Assembly (NCBI GenBank): GCA_026707905.1
Contig: JAPOVY010000100.1
Location: forward strand, 1 to 38,137
Direction: 5' to 3'
From: Gammaproteobacteria bacterium
Lineage (GTDB): Bacteria > Pseudomonadota > Gammaproteobacteria > Pseudomonadales > Azotimanducaceae
DNA length: 38,137 bases
In this document: in pieces, positions 18,843 through 28,600 of the stretch
How positions within the stretch are numbered: position 1 is the first letter of the stretch
How the letters are laid out: every line of letters starts with the position of its first letter
Notes under the pieces: generated by a model
What the model was told of the DNA's origin: nothing
Databases searched by the model: none
What the model saw: only the letters and a program-made list of their open reading frames with translations
Program-made: the position numbers and the translations under genes

Positions 18843-19032
18843 TACCAATCCAATCCTGTGTGCTTATCCGAGCGAGAACTAAGTAGATGCGTCGCGCTGA
18901 TAGGTGTTGAAACGACGATCGCGAGACCTCGATTTCAAAGTCGAGTTAGCGTACCAATCCATTATCACTTCTGGCTAGAACTGAAAGTGACGTGCAACAA
19001 TATACTTATGCTGTATTCCAATCACTAGCGTC

Positions 19033-20073
19033 ATGCGTCTGAATTTCACTCAAGAAGAGCTCTTAACGGAGCACGATTTCGCTGAATTGCACGTCATCGA
19101 TGGTCAACGACTGCATGGTGGTTTCGATGGGGCTGGTCGATATCTACCACCACGGTCAAGAATCCGTCCGCAGGCAATTGCGAATTGGACTTCGGCGTTA
19201 CGTGATCGCGGTGGCGATTTGCTGGATGCCGACTCATCTCTTCTAAGCGGCCCACGTGTTCCGAATTTCGAACAGCAATGCCTCCTGATCGGTAACGGTC
19301 TAGGACGAGTATTTTGGAATAGCCTGACGGTTACGGGCAAAATCGAAGGTCGTGGTCGCATGCTCGCGACGACACCGTTCCCTGACCTGCAACCGTTGGT
19401 TGTCGAAGATATCAGCGATATGGCAATTGGGCATCTGAATAAAGGTCTGCTAATCGCACATGGCATTGACGAGGGTGGGATACCTGAAGAGGGTATCGGA
19501 GGGCACGATGTGATGTGGTTTATCGCTCGTGACCTCGCATTCGGAAAGGATGCGTATCCCGATGCTGAACCTCCCGGACGCATTGCCAGAGAGGAGGAAG
19601 CGAGTCGGCGGATGCCTGAAATCCCTCTACCTTACGAGGGTTTTCTACGTTTCTTGATGAACCTCCTGCTGATCGAATTCCGGGCAGAGATTGGTTTTGC
19701 ATCTAGTCAACGTATCTTCCGGACGACTGAGTTGTTTCCGGAACGTGAGGAACAGGCATTAGAAGCGGCCGAGATCATCGAGCGAATCCGAACAGATGAA
19801 TTGATCCATGTTGAATCGTTGCGGCTTTACCTTGGCGAGCTTCGGTCGTTGACCTTACGCCGAGACGACGGTGGCACCATTCCTGGACATGAAATCGTGG
19901 ATCCATTTTGGCAAAACCTAGTCGGTTGGTCAGTTGGGGAGCAACCAAGATTAGTCGCGACACAGACACACGCGTCGATTGCCGACATGATCGACGCTCA
20001 AGCCGATGGCTCGACTGTCAGACAGAGATTCGACGAACTACGGGACGAAGGGTACGAACTAGCGGCAGCCTAG
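19033..20073 (+). CDS. Ferritin-like, probably diiron, protein of unknown function
   Basis: I do not recognise a named family for this 346-residue protein. The C-terminal half is helical and looks ferritin-like. A hydrophobic helix carries IEFRAEIGF (E215 and E219), and about 40 residues later a second helix has DELIHVES with an E-x-x-H pair (E256, H259), the usual second half of a diiron site. A preceding helical region with H134, H143 and H158 could give the remaining ligands. No signal peptide or membrane segment is seen. It is a single gene, convergent with the DUF169 gene only 7 bases away. An iron-dependent oxygenase or oxidase role is inference only. Confidence 0.5.
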   Translation: MRLNFTQEELLTEHDFAELHVIDGQRLHGGFDGAGRYLPPRSRIRPQAIANWTSALRDRGGDLLDADSSLLSGPRVPNFEQQCLLIGNGLGRVFWNSLTVTGKIEGRGRMLATTPFPDLQPLVVEDISDMAIGHLNKGLLIAHGIDEGGIPEEGIGGHDVMWFIARDLAFGKDAYPDAEPPGRIAREEEASRRMPEIPLPYEGFLRFLMNLLLIEFRAEIGFASSQRIFRTTELFPEREEQALEAAEIIERIRTDELIHVESLRLYLGELRSLTLRRDDGGTIPGHEIVDPFWQNLVGWSVGEQPRLVATQTHASIADMIDAQADGSTVRQRFDELRDEGYELAAA

Positions 20074-20080
20074 ATTCAGA

Positions 20081-20863
20081 CTAGCCATAGCTCACGTTCA
20101 TGCCATCACGGACGTCGTTATTAACGCCATATTGAGGGATCGGATAGCGTAGGCCATTGCGAGAGAGGTTTCGCAACCCTTCAATGACACTCGGTAAGTA
20201 GGATGGCGGTATTGCCATAAGTAATTCGTCTTCCATGACACCCCCATACCGTCTTTCAGCAAAGCACGGAATCGAGAGACTGGGTTCACCTGTGGCGAGC
20301 GCGCGTCCCCAGCTATCTGCACAAGCACTCTCGCCAACACAACCCCACTCGAGTTTTCGATAGCCCGTCCATTGCAAGCCATTAATGAACAGGATCATTT
20401 GCGCAGGCGTTGCATAAATTAGCGCGATATCGGGAGGATTGAGTCTTCCTGATGCGAGAGGGCTGACCACCATCGCTTCGTATTTACCGTACGGGACGAC
20501 ATCCATCGCAGCTTGATGTTTGGCGGATTCCTCTTGGTTTTCGTACCAAACGCCTGCCATGTTTTTACCGGAAAGCCATTCGTCCGATCGAGGTGCAAGT
20601 CCGATGACGGTTTGGCATTGAGCGCCGACGAGGTCTTTCGCGGTAATCCCCACTGTCCAGCCATTGCGCGATGCTTGTCCGACGATCTGATCCGTCGTGT
20701 GAACGTGCTTCGGTCGTCTTATCCGCTCGATCTCTTCGATGTCTGATGCATTTTCGAACAGTTTCATGCCGATCGGCGTCGTTCGCAAACGCAAAAACTG
20801 GTTTAAACCGGTAACGATCTCAGACCAGTCGAGATTCTGTGATTCTGAAGCTATGACTGCCAT
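20081..20863 (-). CDS. DUF169 family protein
   Basis: From the ATG at 20863 there are 260 residues. The segment TTPIGMKLFENASDIEEI (about 28-45) is the hallmark opening of DUF169 (COG2043), followed by conserved glycine- and cysteine-containing stretches: VGAQCQTVIGL, WGCVGESACADSW and SLSIPCFAERRYG. The biochemical function of the family is not established. The frame is open 34 codons further upstream, into the crotonase gene, but that part is not family-like and I exclude it. The gene starts 10 bases after the crotonase gene on the same strand, so the two are almost certainly co-transcribed. Confidence 0.8.
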   Translation of the reverse strand: MAVIASESQNLDWSEIVTGLNQFLRLRTTPIGMKLFENASDIEEIERIRRPKHVHTTDQIVGQASRNGWTVGITAKDLVGAQCQTVIGLAPRSDEWLSGKNMAGVWYENQEESAKHQAAMDVVPYGKYEAMVVSPLASGRLNPPDIALIYATPAQMILFINGLQWTGYRKLEWGCVGESACADSWGRALATGEPSLSIPCFAERRYGGVMEDELLMAIPPSYLPSVIEGLRNLSRNGLRYPIPQYGVNNDVRDGMNVSYG

Positions 20864-20873
20864 ATCGATACAC

Positions 20874-21731
20874 CTAATCGGAGCCGACGCGATTGAACTT
20901 AGGTGGACGCTTTTGAACGAAGGAATCGACACCTTCTTTAAAGTCGCCACGAGCAAGGCTCTCATCCATCCACGTATTGGATTCGACCATCGCGGGATGT
21001 AGTTCCTTGTTAAGGTGCTTATAAACCTGACGTTTCATATACATGAGCGAGTTAGGTGCGTTAGTTTCATTGATTTCATTCAAGAAGCTGACAGCGTCGT
21101 CTACGCATTCACCGTCCTCACATAGACGGTTCGCGTAACCTAATCGAAAAGCTTCCTCACCATTGATCTTCCGCGATGTCCAGAAAAGGTCCAGAGCGTT
21201 CGCGGGGCCGATCAACCGCGGGAGCATCCAACTGGTACCGTGTTCAGCGATCAACCCTCGCTGTGCGAACGACGTGGTGATCCGGGCGTTTCGGTCAATG
21301 AACCGAAGATCACAAAACGTCGCCCAACTGAACCCTAGACCGGCACACGCGCCGTTGATAGCCGCGATGAGCGGTTTGCTTAAACCTAAAAAATACGCGG
21401 CACCGATTTCGAAGTTCGGGTCATCGTCGGGATTACCTGGATCTGCGGCAAGGTGGCCGTAGGTGTTCCCTAAGCGTCGCCCGGCTTCACTCATTTTGCC
21501 AAGTGCGTTCATGTCGACACCAGAACAAAATCCTCGCCCTGCACCTGTTAATACGTTGCCGAGGATTGCGGGGTTTTGTTCTGAGCGTTCGAGTGCATGC
21601 CTGACTTCTGCTTGAGTCAAGTCTGTCAGTGCATTCAGTGTCTCGGGGCGATTGAGTGTGATGATTGCGGTCGCACCATCGACTTCGTAAAGGATTTCTT
21701 CGTATTCAAATTGATCAGTTGAGTCAGCCAT
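20874..21731 (-). CDS. Enoyl-CoA hydratase/isomerase (crotonase) family protein
   Basis: The 285-residue protein has the crotonase fold. AIITLNRPETLNAL is at about 22-35, and the oxyanion-hole strand GRGFCSGVDM at about 65-74. The second CoA-binding loop, INGACAGLGFSWA, is at about 125-137. RGLIAEHGTSWMLPRLIG (about 158-175) supplies E163 as the likely catalytic acid/base. The usual second catalytic Glu of classic hydratases (in the GGGCE loop) is absent, so isomerase, hydrolase or another crotonase reaction is as likely as hydration. It heads a two-gene unit with the DUF169 gene and is divergent from the CaiB-like gene, all pointing to CoA-thioester chemistry. Confidence 0.86.
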   Translation of the reverse strand: MADSTDQFEYEEILYEVDGATAIITLNRPETLNALTDLTQAEVRHALERSEQNPAILGNVLTGAGRGFCSGVDMNALGKMSEAGRRLGNTYGHLAADPGNPDDDPNFEIGAAYFLGLSKPLIAAINGACAGLGFSWATFCDLRFIDRNARITTSFAQRGLIAEHGTSWMLPRLIGPANALDLFWTSRKINGEEAFRLGYANRLCEDGECVDDAVSFLNEINETNAPNSLMYMKRQVYKHLNKELHPAMVESNTWMDESLARGDFKEGVDSFVQKRPPKFNRVGSD

Positions 21732-21868
21732 TCCAATATACCGAATTTACTGTTGTTGTGTGCTTCAATTTTGCACGAGGCAACGCGCCTTCTTCCACCA
21801 AGTACGGTCGCGTTAGAGAGTAAGGGCGTCAATAAAATCGTGCGACTTTCACGCTGGATCACGTGCCT

Positions 21869-24205
21869 ATGTCCGCACTGACGTCGTACCGCATTGTTGA
21901 ACTTGGGAACGGTCCTGTAACGGGGATCGCTGGAATGATCATGGCGGATTTTGGCGCAGACGTGATCAAAGTGTCTCCGGTTCAGGGGGATCCCTTCCAA
22001 TCGATGCCGTCGTATCCGATGTGGATGCGTGGAAAAACCGAGGTCCGGCTTGATCTTAGCGACCCGGTCGCGACCACGAAACTTTACGAGTTAATCACAG
22101 ATAGCGCAGATGCTTTCGTGACGACATTGAAACCCGACAAGCTGAATCACCTAAGTTTGGACGAAGCGTCGATGCGACAAAACCGACCCAAGCTCGTGTG
22201 TGGGTACGTTTCAGGATTTGGATCGAGCGGACCCTACCGGGACTATCCTGGCTACGAGGGCGTGGTCGCCGCTAAATCTGGCCGTATGCTCAATTTCGCA
22301 GGTGTCGCTGATCGTGAAGGTCCAAACTACTCGGCCCTTCAGGTTGGTGTTCACGCGACCTCCCAAAGCGTTGCAGCAGCCGTAATGGCAGGACTAGACA
22401 ATCGCGAACGCACGGGTCATGGCACGGTATTCAACACCTCAATCTTGCGGGGCATGATGCCGTATGAAATGGGCGTCATTAGCATGGCGCAACTACAAGA
22501 TAAAGGGATCTTGCCACGCCCCAAAGTCCAGCGCGACCGTACAAAATCGATGCCAACACTGAACTACCATCCAGTGCGAACGAAGGACGGGAAGTGGTTG
22601 CAGCTTGGCAATCTGTTACCTCACTTACTTGATAACTTCCTGCGATCGGCAGGATTCGACATGGTCTTTAAGGACGAGAAGTACCGTGGTGATCCGATGA
22701 GGTGGGAGCGTGATGTTCTTGAAGAGTTCCGAGACCAATTGCTTGAACACATGCAGTCGAAAACGCTGGAGCAATGGACGGACCACTTTGTTAAAGACGG
22801 CGGCGTGGTGTCGCATGCATACCAAAGCACGCAAGATGCGCTCAGTGATCCTGACGTAGTTGCTAACGGACACTCGCAACGGGTGAATGGTGGTGTCCAG
22901 CTTGGTTTGGTCGCGAACCTCACCGAAACGCCTGGCAAAGTCGGTATTCCGCACCATACCGCAACGGTCGACCAGGTGGAATCGCGATCGGTCAAATCCA
23001 CTCAAGTGGTCCAGGGGGATTCACCGCAGCGTCCGTTAGAAGGCGTAACGATCGTAGAAAGTGCCACAATCATTGCAGCGCCACTAGGCGCCGCCACGCT
23101 TGCAGATATGGGCGCGCGAGTGATTAAGTTAGAACCGATTGCTGGCGACCCATTTAGAAACATGATGAGTTCGCTCGGAGCTAGCAAGTGCAATACGGGC
23201 AAGGAATCCATCTGCCTGGATCTGAAAAGCCCAGAAGGACAAGCCATTGCTCAAGAGCTCGCGAAAAAAGCCGATGTGTGGATTCACAACTACCGTGTTG
23301 GTGTACCGGAAAAACTGGGGATTGGTTACGAAGAGCTATCCGCACTCAATCCGCAGCTCGTTTACATCTCTGCGAACGGCTATGGTCCGAATGGTCCGGG
23401 GGCGAAACGGCCGTCTACGCATCCAATCCCAGGAGCTGCGTTAGGTGGGGTAGTTTGGCAGATCGGTGGCTTACCTGACGAAGACGAACCTGCCGACAAT
23501 GAATCGCTTCGTGAAACTGCGAGGAAATTGTTGCGTGCGAACGAAGTCAATCCTGATCCAAACACTTCAATGGTGGTCGCGACAACAGCAGTTCTAGGAC
23601 TACATGCTCGTAGGGCAAACGGGAAAGGGCAAAAGATCTACATCGACATGTTCGGCGCAAACGCGTACGCTAACTGGGATGACTTCCTCTCCTACGAGGG
23701 CAAAGCTGAACGCCCACCCGTAGATCGCGGCGGATACGGTCTCAACGCGCTTTATCGCTTATATCGATGTGCCGAAGGTTGGGTCTTCCTTGGGGTGGTC
23801 AATTCGCGCGAAAAAGCGAAGTTGCAGGAAGCATTGGCGATTGATCTTGAATCGGCGGATTTAGAGGGATTTCTCGCGACGACGTTCCTCCAAAAATCAG
23901 CACAAGCGTGGGAGGCGGAACTGACACCACTCGGGATTGGCTGTGTGGTTGCGGATGACGCCGTACCGCCAGTTTGGTTTCTCAACGATGAGCACGCGAA
24001 AGCGGAACGCTTGCTAGTGCCCGCTCAGCATCCCGAATGGGGCGATTACTACCGGCTCGGACCGATGGTTGAGTTTGACGCGTCTGTTGACTACGCGGGT
24101 ACGGAGTTAGCCGGAGGTAGCACCGTCTCATTGCTGAAGGAACTGGATTTCAGCGACGAGAGTATCGAAAAATTAATTACGGAGGGCGTTGTGCGTGCCG
24201 CCTGA
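21869..24205 (+). CDS. Tandem CaiB/BaiF (family III CoA-transferase) fusion protein, catalytic Asp apparently absent in both halves
   Basis: The 778-residue protein is two CaiB/BaiF domains in a row (about 1-380 and 386-775). Each opens in family style: YRIVELGNGPVTGIAGMIMA with DFGADVIKV, and VTIVESATIIAAPLGAATLA with DMGARVIKL. Family III CoA-transferases use an Asp (D169 in formyl-CoA transferase) that forms an acyl anhydride. An ungapped alignment from the G-x-G turn puts R194 (TSILRGM) and G596 (YIDMFGAN) at that position. The protein may therefore be a non-classical enzyme or use another residue, such as nearby D593. The start is ATG at 21869 (GTG at 21863 possible). It is divergent from the crotonase/DUF169 unit. 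Confidence 0.85.
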   Translation: MSALTSYRIVELGNGPVTGIAGMIMADFGADVIKVSPVQGDPFQSMPSYPMWMRGKTEVRLDLSDPVATTKLYELITDSADAFVTTLKPDKLNHLSLDEASMRQNRPKLVCGYVSGFGSSGPYRDYPGYEGVVAAKSGRMLNFAGVADREGPNYSALQVGVHATSQSVAAAVMAGLDNRERTGHGTVFNTSILRGMMPYEMGVISMAQLQDKGILPRPKVQRDRTKSMPTLNYHPVRTKDGKWLQLGNLLPHLLDNFLRSAGFDMVFKDEKYRGDPMRWERDVLEEFRDQLLEHMQSKTLEQWTDHFVKDGGVVSHAYQSTQDALSDPDVVANGHSQRVNGGVQLGLVANLTETPGKVGIPHHTATVDQVESRSVKSTQVVQGDSPQRPLEGVTIVESATIIAAPLGAATLADMGARVIKLEPIAGDPFRNMMSSLGASKCNTGKESICLDLKSPEGQAIAQELAKKADVWIHNYRVGVPEKLGIGYEELSALNPQLVYISANGYGPNGPGAKRPSTHPIPGAALGGVVWQIGGLPDEDEPADNESLRETARKLLRANEVNPDPNTSMVVATTAVLGLHARRANGKGQKIYIDMFGANAYANWDDFLSYEGKAERPPVDRGGYGLNALYRLYRCAEGWVFLGVVNSREKAKLQEALAIDLESADLEGFLATTFLQKSAQAWEAELTPLGIGCVVADDAVPPVWFLNDEHAKAERLLVPAQHPEWGDYYRLGPMVEFDASVDYAGTELAGGSTVSLLKELDFSDESIEKLITEGVVRAA

Positions 24206-24785
24206 GTCAGAATCGAAGGAAGGGTCGTGGGGATTCCGGAGTTTCCTTCTATTCATAGCGGTACTCATCGTCGCATTTATCGGCTGGCTCGTTTGGGCGA
24301 TGATCGAATTCACGCCTACGGTCGAAAGAGATATCTCAAAATCTCTTCTCGCATCGCCGCTATTTCAACGGGGCGATTTTGCTCTAACGAATCAACCGTC
24401 TCGCTGCCGCACAGGTGATGAACTCAAAGGTAGCATCTCTGCAGGTTTGTATCAGTCGTTTCAAGCTGCTAACGACACGGACGTCGGTGACCTACAACTT
24501 CATCGATTTCAAAAAGAACGTCAGATTCTCGATGAGTCCCTTACACCGCGCCAATGGTCCCTAGAAATAAGGCGACCCGTGATGGCTATTTCGAATGTCG
24601 GCGTTTACGACACTCAGGCACTTGTATGCCTCGAGTTGTATGCGGCAAGCAGCAGGGGAATGTTTGTCACGCTTGAACATGTAGGTGCCGACTATTGGCG
24701 CATGATCGCAAACGAGCAGACATGGGAAGAGATTGATGAGAAGCCGGAGGAAATACCCGCGCTGACGATGCCGAGTCTGGATTGA
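24195..24785 (+). CDS. Small single-pass membrane protein of unknown function
   Basis: From a GTG at 24195 there are 196 residues: a short charged N-terminus, one membrane helix (FLLFIAVLIVAFIGWLVWAM, about residues 17-36) and a soluble domain of about 155 residues presumably outside the cytoplasm, ending in an acidic tail. I see no known domain. The GGAGG at 24181-24185, nine bases before the GTG, favours this start over the TTG at 24189. It overlaps the end of the tandem CaiB-like gene by 11 bases, so the two are translationally linked. Its stop abuts the convergent TIM-barrel gene without any gap. Confidence 0.65.
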   Translation: MPPESESKEGSWGFRSFLLFIAVLIVAFIGWLVWAMIEFTPTVERDISKSLLASPLFQRGDFALTNQPSRCRTGDELKGSISAGLYQSFQAANDTDVGDLQLHRFQKERQILDESLTPRQWSLEIRRPVMAISNVGVYDTQALVCLELYAASSRGMFVTLEHVGADYWRMIANEQTWEEIDEKPEEIPALTMPSLD

Positions 24786-25541
24786 CTAGGCGCGTCCTAT
24801 GGCGAGGCGTTCGGTCGTAAGAAACTCGTAACTTCGACGGATTGCTTCTAGCATGTCGGTGTCGCAAGCGTCGAGCTCAACGATCACCCATTCGAGAACG
24901 TTGGGATCTGCTGCGTTAACAATGTCCCCGATTTCAAGTACACCGTCGCCAACTGCGACATGTGCTTTACCTTGTTCGTTTGGACCGTCTTTGATGTGCA
25001 ACAACGGTGCTCGATCTTTGACGTTCGCGACTTCCTGTGCGGGATCGCATGCTCCGAAATTCGCTGCCCAGTAAGTGTCTACTTCAAACTCGACGTCAGG
25101 ACAGTTCTTGTAGAACGAGTGATACGGTAACTCGCCATCGACCGGAACGAATTCCCAATAGTGGTTATGTAGAAACAAGCGTAGGTCATGTACTTTCAGT
25201 GAGTCAGTGAGTGAATTGATCGTATCTACGGTGCGTTTGACACTGTCAGCATCTTTCACGTCATCAGGACCAAATCCAGCCGCGATCCGGTTAAGACCTA
25301 ATGCTTGAATGATTTCAATTGCTTCGTTGATCTCCGTGCGATTAGCCCACGGATGGTGACTTGAAGAGATCTGCATTCCTAGGTCTTCTACCTGTCGTTT
25401 GAACGATTCTGGTGATTTCCCGAACAAGTGGAATGGTTCAACGCCACGATAGCCAATATTCGCGATGTCGCTGAGAACTTTGTCGAAATCGGTTTGACTC
25501 TCCTCGCGGAGCGCGTAGAGCTGAACGGAAATTGGTTTCAT
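24786..25541 (-). CDS. Xylose-isomerase-like TIM-barrel protein (sugar phosphate isomerase/epimerase family)
   Basis: The 251 residues form an AP-endonuclease-2/xylose-isomerase-like TIM barrel that usually isomerises or epimerises sugars, inositols or keto acids using a divalent metal. The metal-site positions are visible: E35 in YRGVEPF, the strand FLHNHYWEF, FEVDTYWAA, LLHIKDG and VIVELDACD. Loop ISSSHHPW lies on the substrate side. There is no signal peptide, so it is cytoplasmic. It is on the same strand as, and 111 bases downstream of, the TonB-dependent receptor gene, suggesting it acts on the imported substrate. The exact reaction cannot be assigned. Confidence 0.8.
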   Translation of the reverse strand: MKPISVQLYALREESQTDFDKVLSDIANIGYRGVEPFHLFGKSPESFKRQVEDLGMQISSSHHPWANRTEINEAIEIIQALGLNRIAAGFGPDDVKDADSVKRTVDTINSLTDSLKVHDLRLFLHNHYWEFVPVDGELPYHSFYKNCPDVEFEVDTYWAANFGACDPAQEVANVKDRAPLLHIKDGPNEQGKAHVAVGDGVLEIGDIVNAADPNVLEWVIVELDACDTDMLEAIRRSYEFLTTERLAIGRA

Positions 25542-25652
25542 TGGTTTGCGTGGATGGCGAGCATTAGTGGGGCGGATTCTACGGTGGCAGCGAACGTTTC
25601 CTACGCTGAAACTCCTACCTCGGATTCTTGGATTGACTGTGAAGGAGCTGTT

Positions 25653-28600
25653 CTACTGCAGGCTGATTCGGAAACGAGCATAGTAAACACGTCCTGTTGG
25701 GTCGTGCGTGTAGTAGTCGTACGCGCCATCTACATTCACCCATGGGGGGTCCTTGTTTAAGAGATTCTTGATTCCTAATGCAAGTTCCGAACCGAGAAAC
25801 TCCGGTAAATCGACGCTGTATTGCGCGTCAACGGTGGTCATACCATCGATCGTTTCCCAATAACCGATGTATGACGCGAGGAAATCGCTCTGCGGTCCTT
25901 CGTCCTGGTAGTCTGAAACCGAGAATGAGCTAATGTTCATCGCATGACGGTTCCGAGTCCAGTTCAACGAGTTTCGTATTCGATACTCAGGCATTGACCG
26001 CCCGATCGAATTGGTGATGTTCCTCTTTCCGAGACCGTTAGTAACCGTCCCGTCCGCTAGGGTTATGGTGTAGTCCGTTGCATAGTTCACTTCACTGGCG
26101 ATTTCGAACCTTCCTAGATCACCTGAATCCCACGCATAACGGATCGAAGCGTCGAACCCGGTAACCGTGAGACTGGGCGCATTAAAGTACGAAGCGATCG
26201 TGTGGACAAGATATCCGTCCTCACGACGGATGACCTTGTCTGGGATACCTTCACCGATGGAGAAAACCGAAGGTACCCCATCACCGTCATGGTCATAGAC
26301 GCCACACAGTGGCGGCGCGTTGATATCGTGATTGATTCCTGAGGGGCAGCGAAGGCTGTTATCGAGATCGACCAGACTTTGGTGCCTTTCACGCGTGATC
26401 AGGTTTTCGTATTCGTATCGATAGTGATCGAGCGATACCTGAAGTCCTGAGATTGTTTCGGATTCCCAACTCACGCCGATGTTAAACGCATCAGCAACTT
26501 CTGGTTCGAGCTCCGGATTACCATCACCGAGCGAGCTTCGATAGGCTAGTGAAGGCGCATTTGAAAAAGGATCACGCGTGTTTTCGAATAGCGTCAGACT
26601 ACCGCCACTTTGTAGTAACGATGCTATTTTGTAGGAAGTGCCCCAAGAGCTACGAATCAATATCGACGGCGTGGCAGTGATGAGCGCACTCACTTTCGGA
26701 TCAAAGGTGTCTGATCCACCAACACTGAACTTCTCATACCGGCCAGCTACACGCAATTCAATTCTCTCGTGCACAGCGGCTGAAGTTTCGGCGAAAAGCG
26801 CCCACGAACTTACGCTACTTGTCCAATCTGAATTGCCGGTCAAGAAGGAGAGGTTGAATCTATTAGAGTTTCTATCGAAATCGAAATCGGCAATTTCCTT
26901 TCGATATTGCACACCAATCGCAATGCCCAATGCGCCGTGTCCTAAATCCACACCTTCACCGGTTAGCATGAGATCCATTACTGTCTGCTCTAGCTCTGCG
27001 TCCCTCGTGCGCGTGCCGTGCAACCAGGTTAGTAACGAAGCGGGGTTTTGATATTTCCTTGCTGCTTCTATGACCGAGAGTTCTGGATTTGCAGCCCACG
27101 GATTGGCGTCATTCGTGTCCCACGCCTCTCCCGTGACGGGATCGTAGACGCTGGTTTGAAAGCTGTTGTAGTAGTAGCAACCACCGAAACCGAGATTTCC
27201 CGAACCAGCCGTATCCAAGATGGGATTGCAGTTAGGCCCACCGAGACCTCGAAATGCAAGGTCCATGCGGTCGGAACGCACGTCGGTCGGCAGAACCTGA
27301 GTGCCTTCGAATCTAGATCGGCTGAGGTTCGTAGTTAGAAACCACTCGCGGGCCTTGATCAAGATCTCCGATGTGGCTCCAAATTCGAATCGAGACCTAT
27401 ACGAAGTCGTGACTGAGTCCGTATCTACGGGTCGTGCACGCGTTGTAGAGCTTGCGGTTCCACCGAGTAGGCGTTGCAATGCTTGGTACTCGACTGGTTC
27501 ATATCCACGTCGCGCAGCATCTAGCTGCAAGCCGAAGTGGTCTCGTTGAATGATCCTATAGGTGACATCAGGATACAGCGAATTGCCACGATACGATTCG
27601 TGGTCAGCAATGCTCCAGCTAGCCGACAACGTCGTCGTCGGCGAAGGGTTATAGCTTCCTTCTACGTGGAGCTTGTAGTTCTGCGTTGGTCGAATGATGT
27701 GAAAGAAACTCGAGTAGTCGTACACGCAGATGTTCGAAAAGCGTGGATGTATTCCGAGTGTTCCCATTCCGCCGTCAGCCGCAGCAACTTTCTCACACTC
27801 GAGATCTGGCAAGCTACCTGAGAATGACGAGGTATCGGGTCCGCCCTCGGGATGCCAATAGTTGGAATTAACTGGCGTTCCGGAACCGCCTTGATGCAAA
27901 GGGACGTATCTTCCCGGTTGCCCGAAACTCGAGAGCCCGGATCGCCCGTATCGCTCGAAACGGTCTGCGATCCGAAGTCCCTCACGATCCAGATAGCTCG
28001 CCGCGACAAGAAACTCGCCACTGTCAAGTGAGCGTCCATATTTGGTTGAGAGCAGTGTGTCTCGTTGTGTTCCCGTTTCGTGATCTGAACTGAACTCAAG
28101 TTCGGTTTCCCAGCCATGGAAGCCTGAGGACGTGAGAAAGTTGACGACGCCAGCGACAGCATCCGAACCGTACAGCGCGGAACTGCCGTCGCGAAGTACC
28201 TCTACTCGATCCAGAACGTTGTTTGGAAGGAGCGACCTGATATTCACGTAGCTACTTCCCGTCGCGTCAAAGTTGTCCCGTAGGAGTCGTCGACCGTTGA
28301 GCAGTATCAATGTTGCGCCGCTACCTAAGTTACGAAGATTGACGCTCGCTTGACCTTCGCTGTTGTCGCCGCCGACCCAATTCGACGCGGAATTACCCAA
28401 TGATGCGGTATTGGCGGTCATCTGTGCGATGAATTCCTGAGCGTCGGTAGCGCCGACGGCATCCATCGTGTCCTTATCAAGAATGGTCAATGGTGAATGG
28501 GAATGACTCGTCGACGATTTGAGATAGGATCCAGTAACGATCAATTCTTCGACATGCTCATAGCTAGATTCGTCCTCTCGTTCCTCAATCTCATTCGCGT

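Noticed and set aside
20864-20965. Thirty-four-codon N-terminal extension of the DUF169 gene
   Set aside because: It overlaps the end of the crotonase gene and does not resemble the family; the ATG at 20863 gives the expected N-terminus.
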